64,000 nt of DNA from Punica granatum (Eukaryota > Streptophyta > Magnoliopsida > Myrtales > Lythraceae): NCBI RefSeq assembly GCF_007655135.1, contig NC_045132.1, forward strand, positions 12,028,001 to 12,092,000. Reading direction: 5' to 3'. Under the pieces are notes generated by a model. That model ran no database searches, had not been told where the DNA came from, and saw only the letters and a program-made list of their open reading frames with translations. Positions within the stretch are counted from its first letter, which is position 1; every line of letters begins with the position of its first letter. Of the stretch, positions 1-11,291 are shown in pieces. The position numbers were made by a program, and so were the translations under genes.

Positions 1-635
1 GTAGGGTAGGAACTCCGTGGTTTGGAAATGAATCGGAGCAGGTGCACCTGAGGTCGGGAAAACCGTCGGCGGAGGGACTGTATAGGCTGCAGCCGGGGCC
101 GACATGGAAACAGGTGGTGGCGCGGATAGGACCTGATCTGAAGTGAGGAATGCCGCCGGTGGAAGAGGGACGGCGGTGGCTGATATGGGCTGGTGAAAGG
201 TTGAGCCACGGACGTATGCAGTATTGGTGGTGCGGGGGCATCCATATTCTCCGGGGCTTGGGTCGGTGGAATCCCGGGTGCCGGGTCGACTGTCGACCCT
301 TGCCCCGGTGGAGGCGTGGAGCTCGAGGAGGCACGATTCGGCCCTCTAAGTAGGGCGAGCAGTTCTGCCATGTTGGCGGCCATCTGATTGACTGTGCCCT
401 CGAGCGCCGTAATGCGGGCTTGGTCATCAGTGGCGGCGGAAGTTAATGAGGCCGGTGGCAGAGGCATCCCTGAGGACGTCGGGGGCGGGAGATGTGTTGG
501 AGGGGCGCCGGAATACGCCGGGAGTACGCCTGTAGGAGTGAGAGGCGGCGGAGCGTGCGTTTGCGGTGGTTGAGAGAGAGTCGGGACCGAAGGGTTGACT
601 TCTTCGGAAACATCGACATGATCCCCTTCCGCCAT
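1..635 (-). pseudogene. 5' part of a gag-like ORF of retroelement E1 (partial, frameshifted)
   Basis: Reading leftward from the ATG at 633-635 there is a frame with no stop to the window edge, 211 codons long. It begins MAEGDHVDVSEE. A Pro/Thr-rich stretch follows, then a short helical segment (VNQMAANMAELLALLRG), then more Pro-rich sequence. This resembles the gag N-termini of repeated retroelement proteins I recall from pomegranate. Near base 165-190 the family-like reading (PLPPAAFLTSDQV) moves into another frame, so a small indel has probably broken the gene. It lies 318 bases downstream of ORF1 on the same strand, the usual ORF1-gag order of Ogre/Tat elements. The nucleocapsid, protease and pol parts would lie left of the window. 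The element assignment is fairly sure; exact function is inferred from position. Confidence 0.6.
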
Positions 636-953
636 CCTGAGACGCTGACGAGTCGGGTAGCGGTGTGACGCCAGTTGTGATCACCTGATTCCAAGAATGT
701 GTAAGGGCAAACATCGATATCTCAAATGATAAGTGCGGAATAAATAAAATGACAAGATGTATGAGATGCATGAGTTTTCAAAACGCTAATGTCATTACAT
801 TGATCATCTTCAAGTTCCATAATTTTACAAAATAGAACATACGGAGGAAAAGAAAGGAACATAAATGTAAAGCCAACATCCCTTTGTGCTCGGTGGCCGT
901 TTGAAAGCGGCATAGGTCCGAGCGAGGGCAAAAAATGGGCGCGTCCGCTAATC
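636..953 (-). other. spacer between ORF1 and gag of element E1
   Basis: This 318-base AT-richer spacer separates the ORF1 stop from the gag start. It could hold splice or translation signals for gag, but I cannot define any. The stretch at about 735-935 is recognisably similar to 13780-13960 in element E3. That similarity is what identifies the latter as the equivalent spacer of a second copy. Confidence 0.5.
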
Positions 954-2452
954 CTAAGGGTGGACGAGGTTACGCGCCCTCTTGTGCACTCGGTCCAATT
1001 CCGCGCTCAAGCGGGCCATCTCCCGATCTAGGTGTGCGACCCGGGCGCGTGCTCGAGTCAGCTTTGTCTGAAGCTCCCGGTAGTCCGCGACCTCTGCACG
1101 GGAATCAACAAGCTCGCAACGGAGCCTATCTTGCTCCTCCCTGATGGCCCGTAACTCCGCGTGCATGGCCTCTTGGATGGAACTTTCGGCTTCGGGGGTG
1201 AGGGTGGATGTAGCGCGGGGAGTTGGGGCGGCATGGGATCGTTGCGGTGGTGCCAATCCCCGTGCATAGAACCGAGCCACGTATGCCGATGTGGCGGAGA
1301 ATACTCGTTCGTCGTCGGTGGGGTGTTCGGGGAAGTACAGACGCTGTATGATGCTAGCGTCCCGTTGGCGGCGAATCTCTCGAATCTGTAGGAATCTTGC
1401 GGGGGCCGTAGATGTAGAGTCGGCCCACTGGATGCGGAAAGGTAGACGGTCCGCCTCGGCGGGAATGTCCTGTAGGCCGTCGAGCTGTCTGATTACCCAG
1501 CCGGGGAATATGAGTGTGCTCCCCAAATGGCTGAGAAGGGGGACTCCCACAATTCCGGGACATCCTGTGATCATGGGGCCGCCGGGATTCCATCGAGCGA
1601 CCCATAAGAAGCGTGCGAGTGTCAACTCACGCCAAAAACGCCTCCATTCCGAGAATCTGTGCTCGGGAGGTGGGATAACCGGTACCAGGCGCTCGATCAG
1701 CGAACGCTCGTCAGCGATGTAGGAGAACGGATGTGATGAGCAAAAGGGGCGGATATGGGCGAGAAGCCAAATCTGAAGTAAGTGCGGGGATCCCCTCATC
1801 CTGCCGCGCCGAACCTCCCTAACATAGTCAAGAGACCGGACGGTCTCGGCTAATAAAGCCTCCACGTAACTATGGCCTCCCACCGCTTGGAGGACGACTT
1901 GGGCTATGGCCCCGTCAATGAGGTTCGGCGAGTACGGAAACAGGAGAGTGCCAAAGACCAAGAGTAGGAATCCATGGCAGGCATCGCGCTGATAGGAAGC
2001 CGTTGTAGGCGTCATTGCGCGGAGGAGCGTCCAATCGGAGAGCCATGCGATGCGGATGCCTTGATCCCACCTTTGATGAAGCTCCTCGTGGATGTCTTGA
2101 GTAGGTATGCGGAGAAGAGTGGAGAGCTGACCCTGGACGGTCGTGAACGGATTAGGCACGAAGATGTCGTGGGTCGTGGGCGTAGCCTCTGGATGAGTGC
2201 CGTGTACTCCTCGATTGTAGGGGCTAACTCCGTCCCCTGGAAATTGAATACTGCGTGCTCGGGGTCCCAAAATTCGGTGGCGGTCCTCAAGAAGATCCAG
2301 TCCACCGGGGTCTCCGTGAACATAACCACGTCTTCGATGATGCCCTGGATGAATGCGTGGTCCACCGGTCGGAGAGTCCTCCAGATGCGCATGATGTCTT
2401 GTCTTGGCGGTGTGATTGCCTCGAGTCTGAGACCGGGAGCCGGGCGGTCCAT
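954..2452 (-). pseudogene. retrotransposon ORF1, DUF7745-like protein with C-terminal coiled coil (frameshifted)
   Basis: Two overlapping minus-strand frames together make a protein of about 500 residues. The first runs from the ATG at 2450-2452 (MDRPAPGLRLEAITPP) through a region typical of plant DUF7745 proteins (TPVDWIFLRTATEFWDPEHA, then PTIEEYTAL). Near base 2190 the homologous reading moves to the other frame (TTHDIFVPNPF onward) and stays open to the stop at 954. The conserved middle includes LLQIWLLAHIRPF and PGGPMITGCPG. The last 90 residues are Glu/Arg-rich heptads, a likely coiled coil. In Ogre-type elements an extra ORF of unknown function precedes gag, and this ORF has that position. 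The shift lies in a CCAGAGGC context and looks like a small deletion. Family name is from memory. Confidence 0.7.
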
Positions 2453-3045
2453 CCTTACCTAGATGGAGGAGATGCCGGCTTAACGTTTTAAGAATCAAAT
2501 CAATGCAATGTCCTAAGTTTTTTTTGAAAAAATGTATGCAGTGCGGAAAGGTAAACTATAGTCGTGTTCTTTACAGTATACATCGCTCTTTCTTACAAAA
2601 ACAACAAAATGCCCGTCCTAACAAAAAACTACGGGCCGACTCAAGGACTCGACTTTTGGGTCGGTTGACGGCATGGAGGTAAAAAATGGTCCAGCATGAC
2701 GGTCCCTGTGTATGCATGGTTTTCGGTGCTACTGGGAGAACCGCTAACTATGGATGGGGGCTCCCGACTCAAGGGTGTGAATTCCTTGAAATCGAGCGAG
2801 GATCTTTGGGGGCCGGTTCGGTGGCATAGCCGACTCGATCCGTTCCCTTACTCGAAACCTCTGACTAACCTAGCTTCCTATATTGGTGCCCGTGGGATGT
2901 CGAACAAGGTACCTAAGAAGCTAGTATGATGTGCAATGCATGTGCGGGAAATAAAAGTGCGTAAAGTAGATAAGCGGGAAATGCGGAAAGCGGTAAATAA
3001 ACAAGCAAACAAAGCAAGCGGGAACGAGCCCGAACCCTCTAAGAG
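2453..3045 (-). other. untranslated leader of element E1
   Basis: This stretch lies between the primer-binding site and ORF1 of E1. Positions 2640-3045 are closely similar to 20280-20672, the same leader in element E3. It holds no convincing ORF. An A/T-rich segment at 2515-2620 precedes ORF1. Confidence 0.55.
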
Positions 3046-3063
3046 TCCCCAGTGGAGTCGCCA
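3046..3063 (-). other. primer-binding site of element E1
   Basis: On the minus strand, three bases after the LTR end (…GCACA, then GCT), the sequence reads TGGCGACTCCACTGGGGA. This is the form of a gypsy primer-binding site pairing with a tRNA 3' end …GTCGCCA. I recall tRNA-Arg as the usual primer of Ogre/Tat elements. The identical 18 bases occur at the same offset in E3 (20673-20690). The site sets the orientation: the LTR to its right is the 5' LTR and the coding strand is minus. Confidence 0.75.
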
Positions 3064-3066
3064 AGC

Positions 3067-6000
3067 TGTGCGCACCCGAATTTAATCTCGTCGGGGCACG
3101 CATGCGCGCGCCTAAGCAAACGCGGCTTGGGAGTGTCCACTTTCCCGGGGACGCGCGACGAACGCACGTGAGAAGGAGTCGCCACTTGCCATTTTACGAC
3201 CCGAAGGTTGAGGGCCGGCAAGTTACCCGGGTCTAGGGGTACGGGGTACACCTAAATGCTAAGGCAATGGTCATGTGGAACCGGAAATTCCGAATTCGGG
3301 GGTTCTATTACGTGCGGGCCTATATCCCGCACGCCCTTTCGGTACTCTAGCTTGCTAGGCTTGCCGTTTTGTTTATTTACCGCATGATTTAAGGTCGCAC
3401 TTAACTCGCCCGTTTTGACACCGTAAAGTCGATGGATTGATCAAGTTGGGCCAAGAATCCGAAAGATGAGTAGGCTAGTGCATCGAGGAGTCGGTTCACT
3501 ATCTTAGCGTTACAGTTCATCGAACCGTGATGGTCGAATCCCTGCGTGAACCGAAGCCACGAGTATCCGAGTTTACTCACCCTTGGGTGGCGATAGACCA
3601 ACTTAACCGATCCGATACTCGGACCTCTCGCTCGCCGATCGGGGATCCTTACAAGTGCACGAATGAACATACAAATAGAATTCTCGCAATGTTCTCTCAA
3701 CTAATTACAAGGTATAACTGAATAAGTAAATGGATCCCGATCGGTTTGCATTGGGCCAATATTCCGCTCCGGCTCACCGAGTATTTTGAATAATCGATAA
3801 ACAAATTAAGGCAACGCGGGCTCGAGGAGCCGGGGGTCGGGTCCGGTCGATCCAACGGTTTTCGGGGGAACCGGTCGGTTCTCGCTGTATCCGATGGACC
3901 GATCGAGCTCCCGGGTGATATCTAAACCCGTTTCACGCGCTCAATCCGAATCCGCCTTCCACATAGGCCGCATTCGAAGTGTGACGATGAATCGAGGCTA
4001 GATCCCATTCCGCACTCGGGTTGCACGCGCTCGGTGAGTTAAGAGGCGTTGGACCTCGTATTCGGTGATTTGGGGCGTTGGACCCCGTGCAACGCGTGAC
4101 CTATGGGCTCGGGCCCGAACCGCAATAAATCATCATATGCAAAGACAAAACAGAAGAAAACTGATAAAACTGACACAATATAGACAACAACTGACAATTG
4201 TCGATGAATGCAAACAAGTGGTGTATTAAGTCGAACGTACGTGATTTAATCAGTTATTATTCGTGGTTGATTGGCAAACAATGCATCTAACCTAGGCAAA
4301 CATAGAGGGCGGGCTAGGATAAGATTCTAAGCCGATTACATGTGTGTGTTTGTTTTATGACTCTTATTCAGTTAAGTGTCACTACGGTTTCACCGAATTA
4401 GCCAAACTCGTGTTTTGACTCTAGATTGGAATCTATCATTCCGCTTATCCATTATCTAGTGTTTGATTAGGCCGGATGCATGATTAGTCCGGTTCTTTGT
4501 GTTTTGGAACTGAAATAAAATGCTCCCCACCGAATCTACGATAGGAAGATAGAAACACCGAAAGTGGACGGAATGGGCCGTGCTAATGAGACTCGTACCC
4601 GAACGGGTGGCCCTTTTCCGTCCATAGATCGAGGCGTTTCCAACTCCCTAGCGCCTAGGGTATCGGTGAATCACGGAATGACGATTATGCCCTTGGATAA
4701 TAAAATTGCAATGTTCGTGTATAAATTGGAGATCGCGTCACACGAAGGAGTCTAAGAAGGACTCTCGTGCCCCGACTCGGGCCGCCTCAAATTGGGCCCG
4801 GACTCGAGTCGTGGCACGTGAGTACTCCCTAGACATCAATTCTATTCGGGTTACGCGACTCGGTATTTTGAAATTGTGAATTTTTTAATGGAAAAGGGCA
4901 TTCTCGCCATTCCGTAAATCATCGACGCGTTTACGAATTAATAACCAATTTACCCAATTTATTTAGTCCAAGTGATTTAATTAGCCGAGTGAGGCGTCCC
5001 CTTTTTTTCTTTTTGTGGGATTATTCGACAATTACCAATTTACACCGCAACTATAGATTCAGTGGGTATTTATCCGGGACTAACACGTCTAATAAACGAT
5101 CGATGCGCGATCGACAATTAAATGGAGAGCACGATTACATACAACTCCAAGAGCCGACTTCCAAACGGAGGTGGAGGCCGACATAGACTCGAAGAGAGCC
5201 ACGGGACGCTCGATCACGTCCCGAAGATAGTGACCGAACATTCCCTTGGCTCAACCCCGGGTCTTGGTCGGTCTCTTGCGCCGATTTCAATCGTTTCTTG
5301 CATGTCTCATATACCATGGAAATCAATAATACAAGCACCCAATAGAATAATGCCGTCATGATGTAAAATACGCGAATAAACGTACGAGGTGAATATACGC
5401 ATGAAATTCGTAATGCAACATTAATTTATTCAAGGCCAAATTCAAAAATTTATCCCGAGAACCCTCGATATCACGGGAGGAGAAGTCCGTGGCCTCGGAA
5501 GGACCAAGGGACCTCTCGGCCTCTCCGTAAGGGACGTGGCCGTGAGCTCCCCTTGGTGCCACCGACCCGTGGGGACCTCTTCCCCCTAGATCCCGAATGT
5601 TTCTCGTTGCATCAACACATCTTGGTCACGGTTGAAAGCATCATGACCGAAGAAATGGCCCGATCCGAAGAGATGAGGCGGCCATGGACTCTAGAGAGCC
5701 AAGAGGGCTCACGGCCCTCCCACTAGGGGGTTCGGCCGAGAGGTCTCACGACTCTCTTGGGTCCATATCGGTCTCATCCCCCCGGATCCGAGGCACTTCG
5801 TGTTATGCTTGCATGGCTACACGGTATACGGACGTTAATGATAAAAATAAACGTGCTACGATGCATGACGAGCATGGGGAGTTCGGATCCAAAAAAAATG
5901 CAACCTTTCATGCATTCCGAACCTCTAAAGCGCATAAACACTCCATATAAGTAAAGATCGAAGATCCTAGCCCTTCTAAGTTGTAGAGGGATGTTACCTA

Positions 6001-8064
6001 GCCTCGATGCACGAGGAAAAGAGTCGGGGAAGCGGCCGTGGGAGTCGCAAGACTCAGGTTGGACGTCACGGGTGGGTGACCCGGGTGAAGGTGCAGTCGC
6101 GGCAGTCTCGGGAAAACGGCTCGGCACGCTTGCTCCGACCACGGCACGGTGCGAGGTCGGGTTCGTTGGACTCCTAAGAGGCAGATCTAGGTGATCGTGG
6201 GCAGACCCGAACGTGTCAAGGCCTGGACAAACCCGAAAATGTGATAGAAAGTTCGGTAAAACTGTGAGGAACCCGGTAAGAGAGAAGCGGATGAACGACG
6301 GTTGTGCACGGTTGATCGGCCCTCGGACCGTGACCACCTCTTCACGAGGGAGGGTGAGGGTTGTGAGGAACCCTTTGAATGTGATGGCACGACTCGCCGA
6401 ATTCGTGGGAAGAAATGGCACGTGGTTGGCTCGGTGTGCGCGGCTAGAGGGGGTCTCGGGACCCGAATGTTCTTGCGGCTGGAACGGGGTGTTGGGGACC
6501 TCAAATCGAAAATCTAAGCCATGAAATGGACTTAGGGGGTGGGAAATATGTAGGCTAGGAAGTTTGATGATTTTTGGCTTAAGTCGGGTCGGGTGGTTAC
6601 CGGAATATCGTGTGGTTTTCCGGCGATTTTGGGCGGTTTCGGCCTTGGCAAAGGGCTGAACGGAACTTGGGTGTGGGCTGGAGGTTGAGAGCTTTTTAGA
6701 GAGAAGTTGGCTTGAGAGAGAGTGGAGTTGAAGAAGTGATTAAGTCTAATGAGGAATGGAAACTTATAGGCTATGCTAATGACTTGCTTTTGGGAAGTTA
6801 ATTGCGATTTAATGGACTTAATGGGCTGCCGAAAATGGGTTAGGGGGCTACCGAAAAATATCAAGGGATTAAGAAGGGGAAAATGTCATGTTGAGTGTAG
6901 GGGAAGCAAGAGGTTGAATGATGGGAGGTGATGGATGTGAGTGTGTGTAAGAAGGAATTTGAATTTGTGGTGGAGGGAAGGAGGAAGCCTCCTTGGAGCT
7001 GCCGGCCAAGGGGATTAGCCGCGGCTTGGGGTTGAGCTGTGGCTTGATGGCTCGTCTTGGCTGAGCTGTGGGTCCCATTCGATTGAGAGAAAAGCCGGAA
7101 AATGCTTGAGACTTGATTGAGCTCGCATCCGATCTCCGACGTCCAATTAATTTGAAGATTTGGAATGCTTGAATGACGAGGATTTGAATGAGCCTAATAT
7201 CGCCATGCGTCGTGTGAACGAACGCTCGGGCGACTCGGCGCCTTGAGAGTCGGTTTTGCCCTGTTTGGACGTTCGGAGTGGAGTTTAGTGCCCTCCGGTC
7301 CTCGATTGCTCTTTGTGCATCTTGACATTCGTTTCGGTGGCCCTTATGCCCCGCGGGGGATCGTTGACTCGTCGCCCTCGGCCGAGGACCGTTAGCCCGG
7401 GGAGGCCTAGGGACTTGTGACCGGGATTTTCTCAGTTTTCCCTGAATGTCTTGAGGTGCTCGGGGATCATTGTGAGGTGCTCGGGGATCGTTGTGATCTC
7501 CGTTCTTCGTGGACGTGCCCCGAAGGCTCGTCGGGAGACGTTCGTGACCACTGGAACGTCCCTCGGGAAACCAAGTCGAGTTCCGAAAGGTCATCTGAGG
7601 CTTGTTCCCCGACCGTGGTGGTCCTTGGGTGCCTGTAGGCCCGTTTCCGGGTGCCATTTACTTGTCAGTGGGTCGGGCCCCGGGAGCTCTGTCAGAAAAG
7701 GCGTCCGTGAGAGATCGGGGTGTCCCGGCTCACGTGGCTTGCCCCGGAAATGCGTCCGAACGTGTCATTGGTCACTTTGACACTGAGAGGGATCTTTGGA
7801 GTCCTATATTGGGCACCTTTCGGTGCTTCGGTGACTCGGTGATGAATAGTGCCACAGTGCCAGCTCCGTCGTTTTCGGGATTCCTTGTTCGTTCGTTCTT
7901 CTGACCGCTCTCTTCGGCTTTTCTAATTGACCCAGCTCTTCTCCCATTGTTCGTGACTCCGTGCCCGCCTACTTGCCTCTGGTTGTCGGATGATGAATAG
8001 CGTCCCGAGCTTTGGTCGGGAATCCTCGTGTGGGAAGCCGATGGGCCAAAATGGGGTGCTGACA
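3067..8064 (-). mobile_element. 5' LTR of Ogre/Tat-like element E1 (4998 bp)
   Basis: In the sense direction the LTR begins TGTCAGCACCCCATTTTGG at 8064 and ends GGGTGCGCACA at 3067, with TG…CA ends. The same ends bound the solo LTR at 14226-20061 and the LTR at 20694-25928. The primer-binding site follows at once. The 5' half (sense, 5.4-8.0 kb) is GC-rich. The 3' half carries motifs shared by all copies, for example GGGCCTATATCCCGCACGCC near 3325. The several long frames inside it differ between copies and are not genes. The flanking bases at 8065-8069 are GATAT; the matching target duplication would lie left of the window. LTRs this long fit Ogre-type or large non-autonomous derivatives. 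Confidence 0.8.
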
Positions 8065-8469
8065 GATATTCTAGGTTTTAATTTCCTTATCTTTAGGAGG
8101 AGATATGACCAGATTAGGATTACTTTATGACTATATATATTCATCTTAGTCAATTTTAAATAAAAAAGGAACATTCAGAAAATTGTGAGAGTATTCTCTT
8201 TGGTTCTTGAAGAACTAATTCGAACTTATCGGAAGTTTCCGTGGTGTTCATCAACGACTTATCAAACGGCTTTCCATCACCGTTTGTGGCGTCTTCCTAT
8301 ATACCGAGGTTCTTGTTTCGCATTAAACAACGGGTTGAGGTCAGTTATACCAAGGTTCTTGTTTTTGTCGTAAACAACGGGTCGAAGGTCTGTCACTCAA
8401 ATTTGATCGTGGAACGATCTTGGGTTCCTTTAGTTGTCGGGTCTCGTCATTCTTGGCAGGAATCGCATC
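8065..8469. other. unassigned insert between two LTR copies, with an internal duplication
   Basis: This 405-base piece has no counterpart in the other LTR copies. It is AT-richer at first. It then carries an imperfect tandem pair around 8305-8392, two stretches each containing GAGGTTCTTGTTT or AAGGTTCTTGTTT followed by AAACAACGGGT. The style (TTTGGTTCTTGAAGAACT near 8198) resembles the end of a Ty1/copia LTR, but I could not find both termini. The right border is set where similarity to the E3 and solo LTRs resumes and is good to about 40 bases. Confidence 0.35.
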
Positions 8470-11291
8470 ACAAGGGGTCTCTCCTATCTCGATCCAAGCC
8501 TTTTCCCATCTTGATACATGCATTTATACGTCATACGGATATAATACGGAGAGTAAACGTGCATGAAATTGCATGGTAGTGCATGGAATCGCATGAAGAC
8601 CCTAGTTTACGTGCAACATGTGTATTAACAATTTATCACCCCATAACAAGCAAATATCGGAGACCTAGACCCATTTAAGTCTTAGAGAAATGTTACCTAG
8701 CCTCGGAACATGAGGAAAGAGTCGGAGAAGTGGCAAAGGGAGTCGGGAGACTCGGTTGAAACGAACAGACCCGAACCGGTGCAGTCGGGTCGACTGGCAG
8801 ACCCGACTAGCAGTCCGGCTTGTCGGGGCTGTACCGGTTGATCGGGATGGAATTTTCGCGTGGGGCCAGTTGCGTTGGATTCCCAAGAGACTAAGGATCG
8901 CGCCTGTGGTGGTTTCAGAAGGAGAGCATGCGTAGATTTTCTGGAAATCGAAAACAAAGTCGGGTTAGCTAGCAGAAAACAGAACCGACTGGGCGGAACT
9001 GACCCGACTAGGCAGGTCAGAAAGAAATGGCTGTCCCGGAGGCTCCCGGTGGTATTTTGCTACAAGGTCGGCGGCATTGGACTCCCAACTCACTGAGGAT
9101 CATGCCTGCGGTGGTTTCGGAAGGAGAGCATGCGTAGATTTTTCGGAAATCAAAAACAAAGTCGGGTTAGTAAAAAAATGACAGACCCAGTCAGGACGAA
9201 ACAGACCCGACTTGCACCCAATGAAGAAACGACTCGCCATAGTCGTGAGGTAGTGGAAATGTCGAGGAAGCCCGGGAAGCCGTGAAAATGCCTACGGAAC
9301 CCGGTTCTGAACAGAGCTGGTTCGGACTGCTGGAAGCTTCAAATCGCAAAACTAATACCGGAAATGGACTCGGGAGGTCGAATACATGTGGGGTATGTAG
9401 TTTGTTTGAGGCTCGGATAAGTCGGGAATGTTTGAGGCTCGCCTAGAAATCGGGAAACTCCCTAGAGACCCGAATCTGGATTGGACTGAAACGGGACCTA
9501 GATGACTTCAAATGGCAAAACTAACACCGTGAATGGACTCGGGAGGTCGAATACATGTGGGATATGAAGTTTGGTCGAAGTTAGCTTAGGTTGGGTGGCG
9601 GTCGCCGGAAAACGGTTGAGTTTTCGGACAATTTTCCCTTGTAACCGGGCTAAGGTGAGGCTATGCGATTTCTGGAAAAATGCTGAAGTTGAGAGGGCTT
9701 GGAGAGGGTTTCCTAGAGTGAGAAAGCTAGAGAGATGATAGAAGTTGAGTTGTGATTAAGTTAATGATGCAATGGGCTTATAAAGGAAGACTTAATGACA
9801 AGATTAAGTGGAGTTAAGTGCAATTAAGTGGTACTTAGGGGATCCGAATTTTTGAAGGGAAGATTAGGGTGGGGAAGTTGTCTTGAAAGGTGATGGGAGG
9901 TGATGGATGGGAGAAGAGAAGTGATGGGTGTAAGAAGATATTTTGAAAATGTGTGGTAGAGGCTCATTTGGCTTGCTTCTAGAGAAGAGCCATGGCTTGC
10001 GGCTTGGCTTGGCTCGGCTCGGCTTGGCTTGGCTAGCTCAAGGGTCCCACTTGACTAGGAGAAAAGCCGGAAGAAGCTCAAGGCTCGATTGGTCGCGCGT
10101 TCGATTTTCGTCGTTCGCTTGAACGACTAATTATCGATGTGCTCGCGAATACTGTTTTAATGAGCCTAATATTGACATGTTTCTTGAAAGCGATTGCTCG
10201 GGTGACTCGGGGACTCGAAAGCCGGTTTTGCTCCGTTTGGATGATCGGAGCGAAGTTGTCCGTTTCTGTCGCCTGTTCACGCCTCTGCGTGCTATACTGC
10301 TCGTGTTGGCGTGCTTTGTGTTTTGGGCAGAACGGTTTACTTGCTGGCCCCGACTGGAAATCCATAACTGGAGACGTCTTAGGAATCCGCGAACGGGGCT
10401 CTCTTAGTGGTTCCCAAGTTTTCTGATGTGTTCGGAGACCACTGCGATCTCCGTTTGTCAAAACGAGCCCCGAAGGTTTGCCGGGAGGCGTTCGTGGCCA
10501 TTAAAATGCCACTCAGGAAACCGATATGCTTTGCTTGGTCAGAGCCAAAATGATTTCCTAAGCCCTAGGGGTTGCTGGGAGTGGATGGTGCAGAGTTCGG
10601 GCGTCAACATTTCCCTGAATAGGTTATTAGCACAAGATTCCCCGTGAAATGGGCCTTTTTGTTACTGGAATGGTACTCGGGAAACCTAAATGGATTATGT
10701 AATGCGATCGGGGTTTAACTCCCAAGCCCTTGAGGTCCCTGGGATTGATTGGCACAAATTTCGTGCACTGACGATTTGTTAAAAGGGTCTCCGGCTATGT
10801 CTTTCTGTAGAAAAATACCCATTTTTCCCTAGTCGGAATCCACTCGGGAGACCAAGATGAACCCCGAAACGCAGTTTGAATCCTGTTTCATGGTCCTGGG
10901 TGTGTGTAGGCCTGTTTCCGGTGCCGTTTGTTCGTTCGTGGATCGGGCGCCTCGGGAGCCTTGTTGGGAAGGCGTCTGTGAATGTTCGGGGGTGTCCCGG
11001 CTTAAGCAGGATGCCTCTGAAACGCGTCCGGACGTGTCATTGGTCACTTTGGCACCGAGAGGGATTTTTCGAGTCCCATATTGGGCACCTTTCGAGGCTT
11101 CGGTGATTTGGTGATGAATAGTGCCACAGTGCCAGTCTCTGCTGTTTTCGGGGCTCGTCGTCTGTTCACTCCTCTGATTGCCCTCTCGTGCTCTCATGTT
11201 CGCCTCCGGTTGTCGGGTGATGAATAGTAACCCTGGCTTTGGTCGGGGATTCTCGTATAGGAAGTCGGTGGGCCAAAATGGGGTGCTGACA
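8470..11291 (-). mobile_element. truncated LTR of the same family
   Basis: The sequence runs parallel to the 5' portion (sense) of the other LTRs. It ends at 11291 with the shared terminus (TGTCAGCACCCCATTTTGG on the minus strand). The U5 side is missing: similarity stops near 8470 instead of reaching the GCGCACA end. It contains the family's internal module around CAGACCCGACT, repeated at 8785-8800 and 9180-9210, and a (GGCTCGGCTT)n patch at 10000-10035. No purine tract lies next to 11291. It may be the 3' LTR of E3 or an older insertion. Confidence 0.65.

Noticed and set aside
5774..6421. 215-codon minus-strand frame, with others nearby in 3-8 kb
   Set aside because: It lies inside the E1 LTR. 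The equivalent positions of the other LTR copies do not keep the frame and no protein family is recognisable.
6869..7657. 262-codon minus-strand frame
   Set aside because: It is in the GC-rich part of an LTR, has a compositionally biased Arg/Pro/Ser-rich translation, and is not conserved in the other copies.
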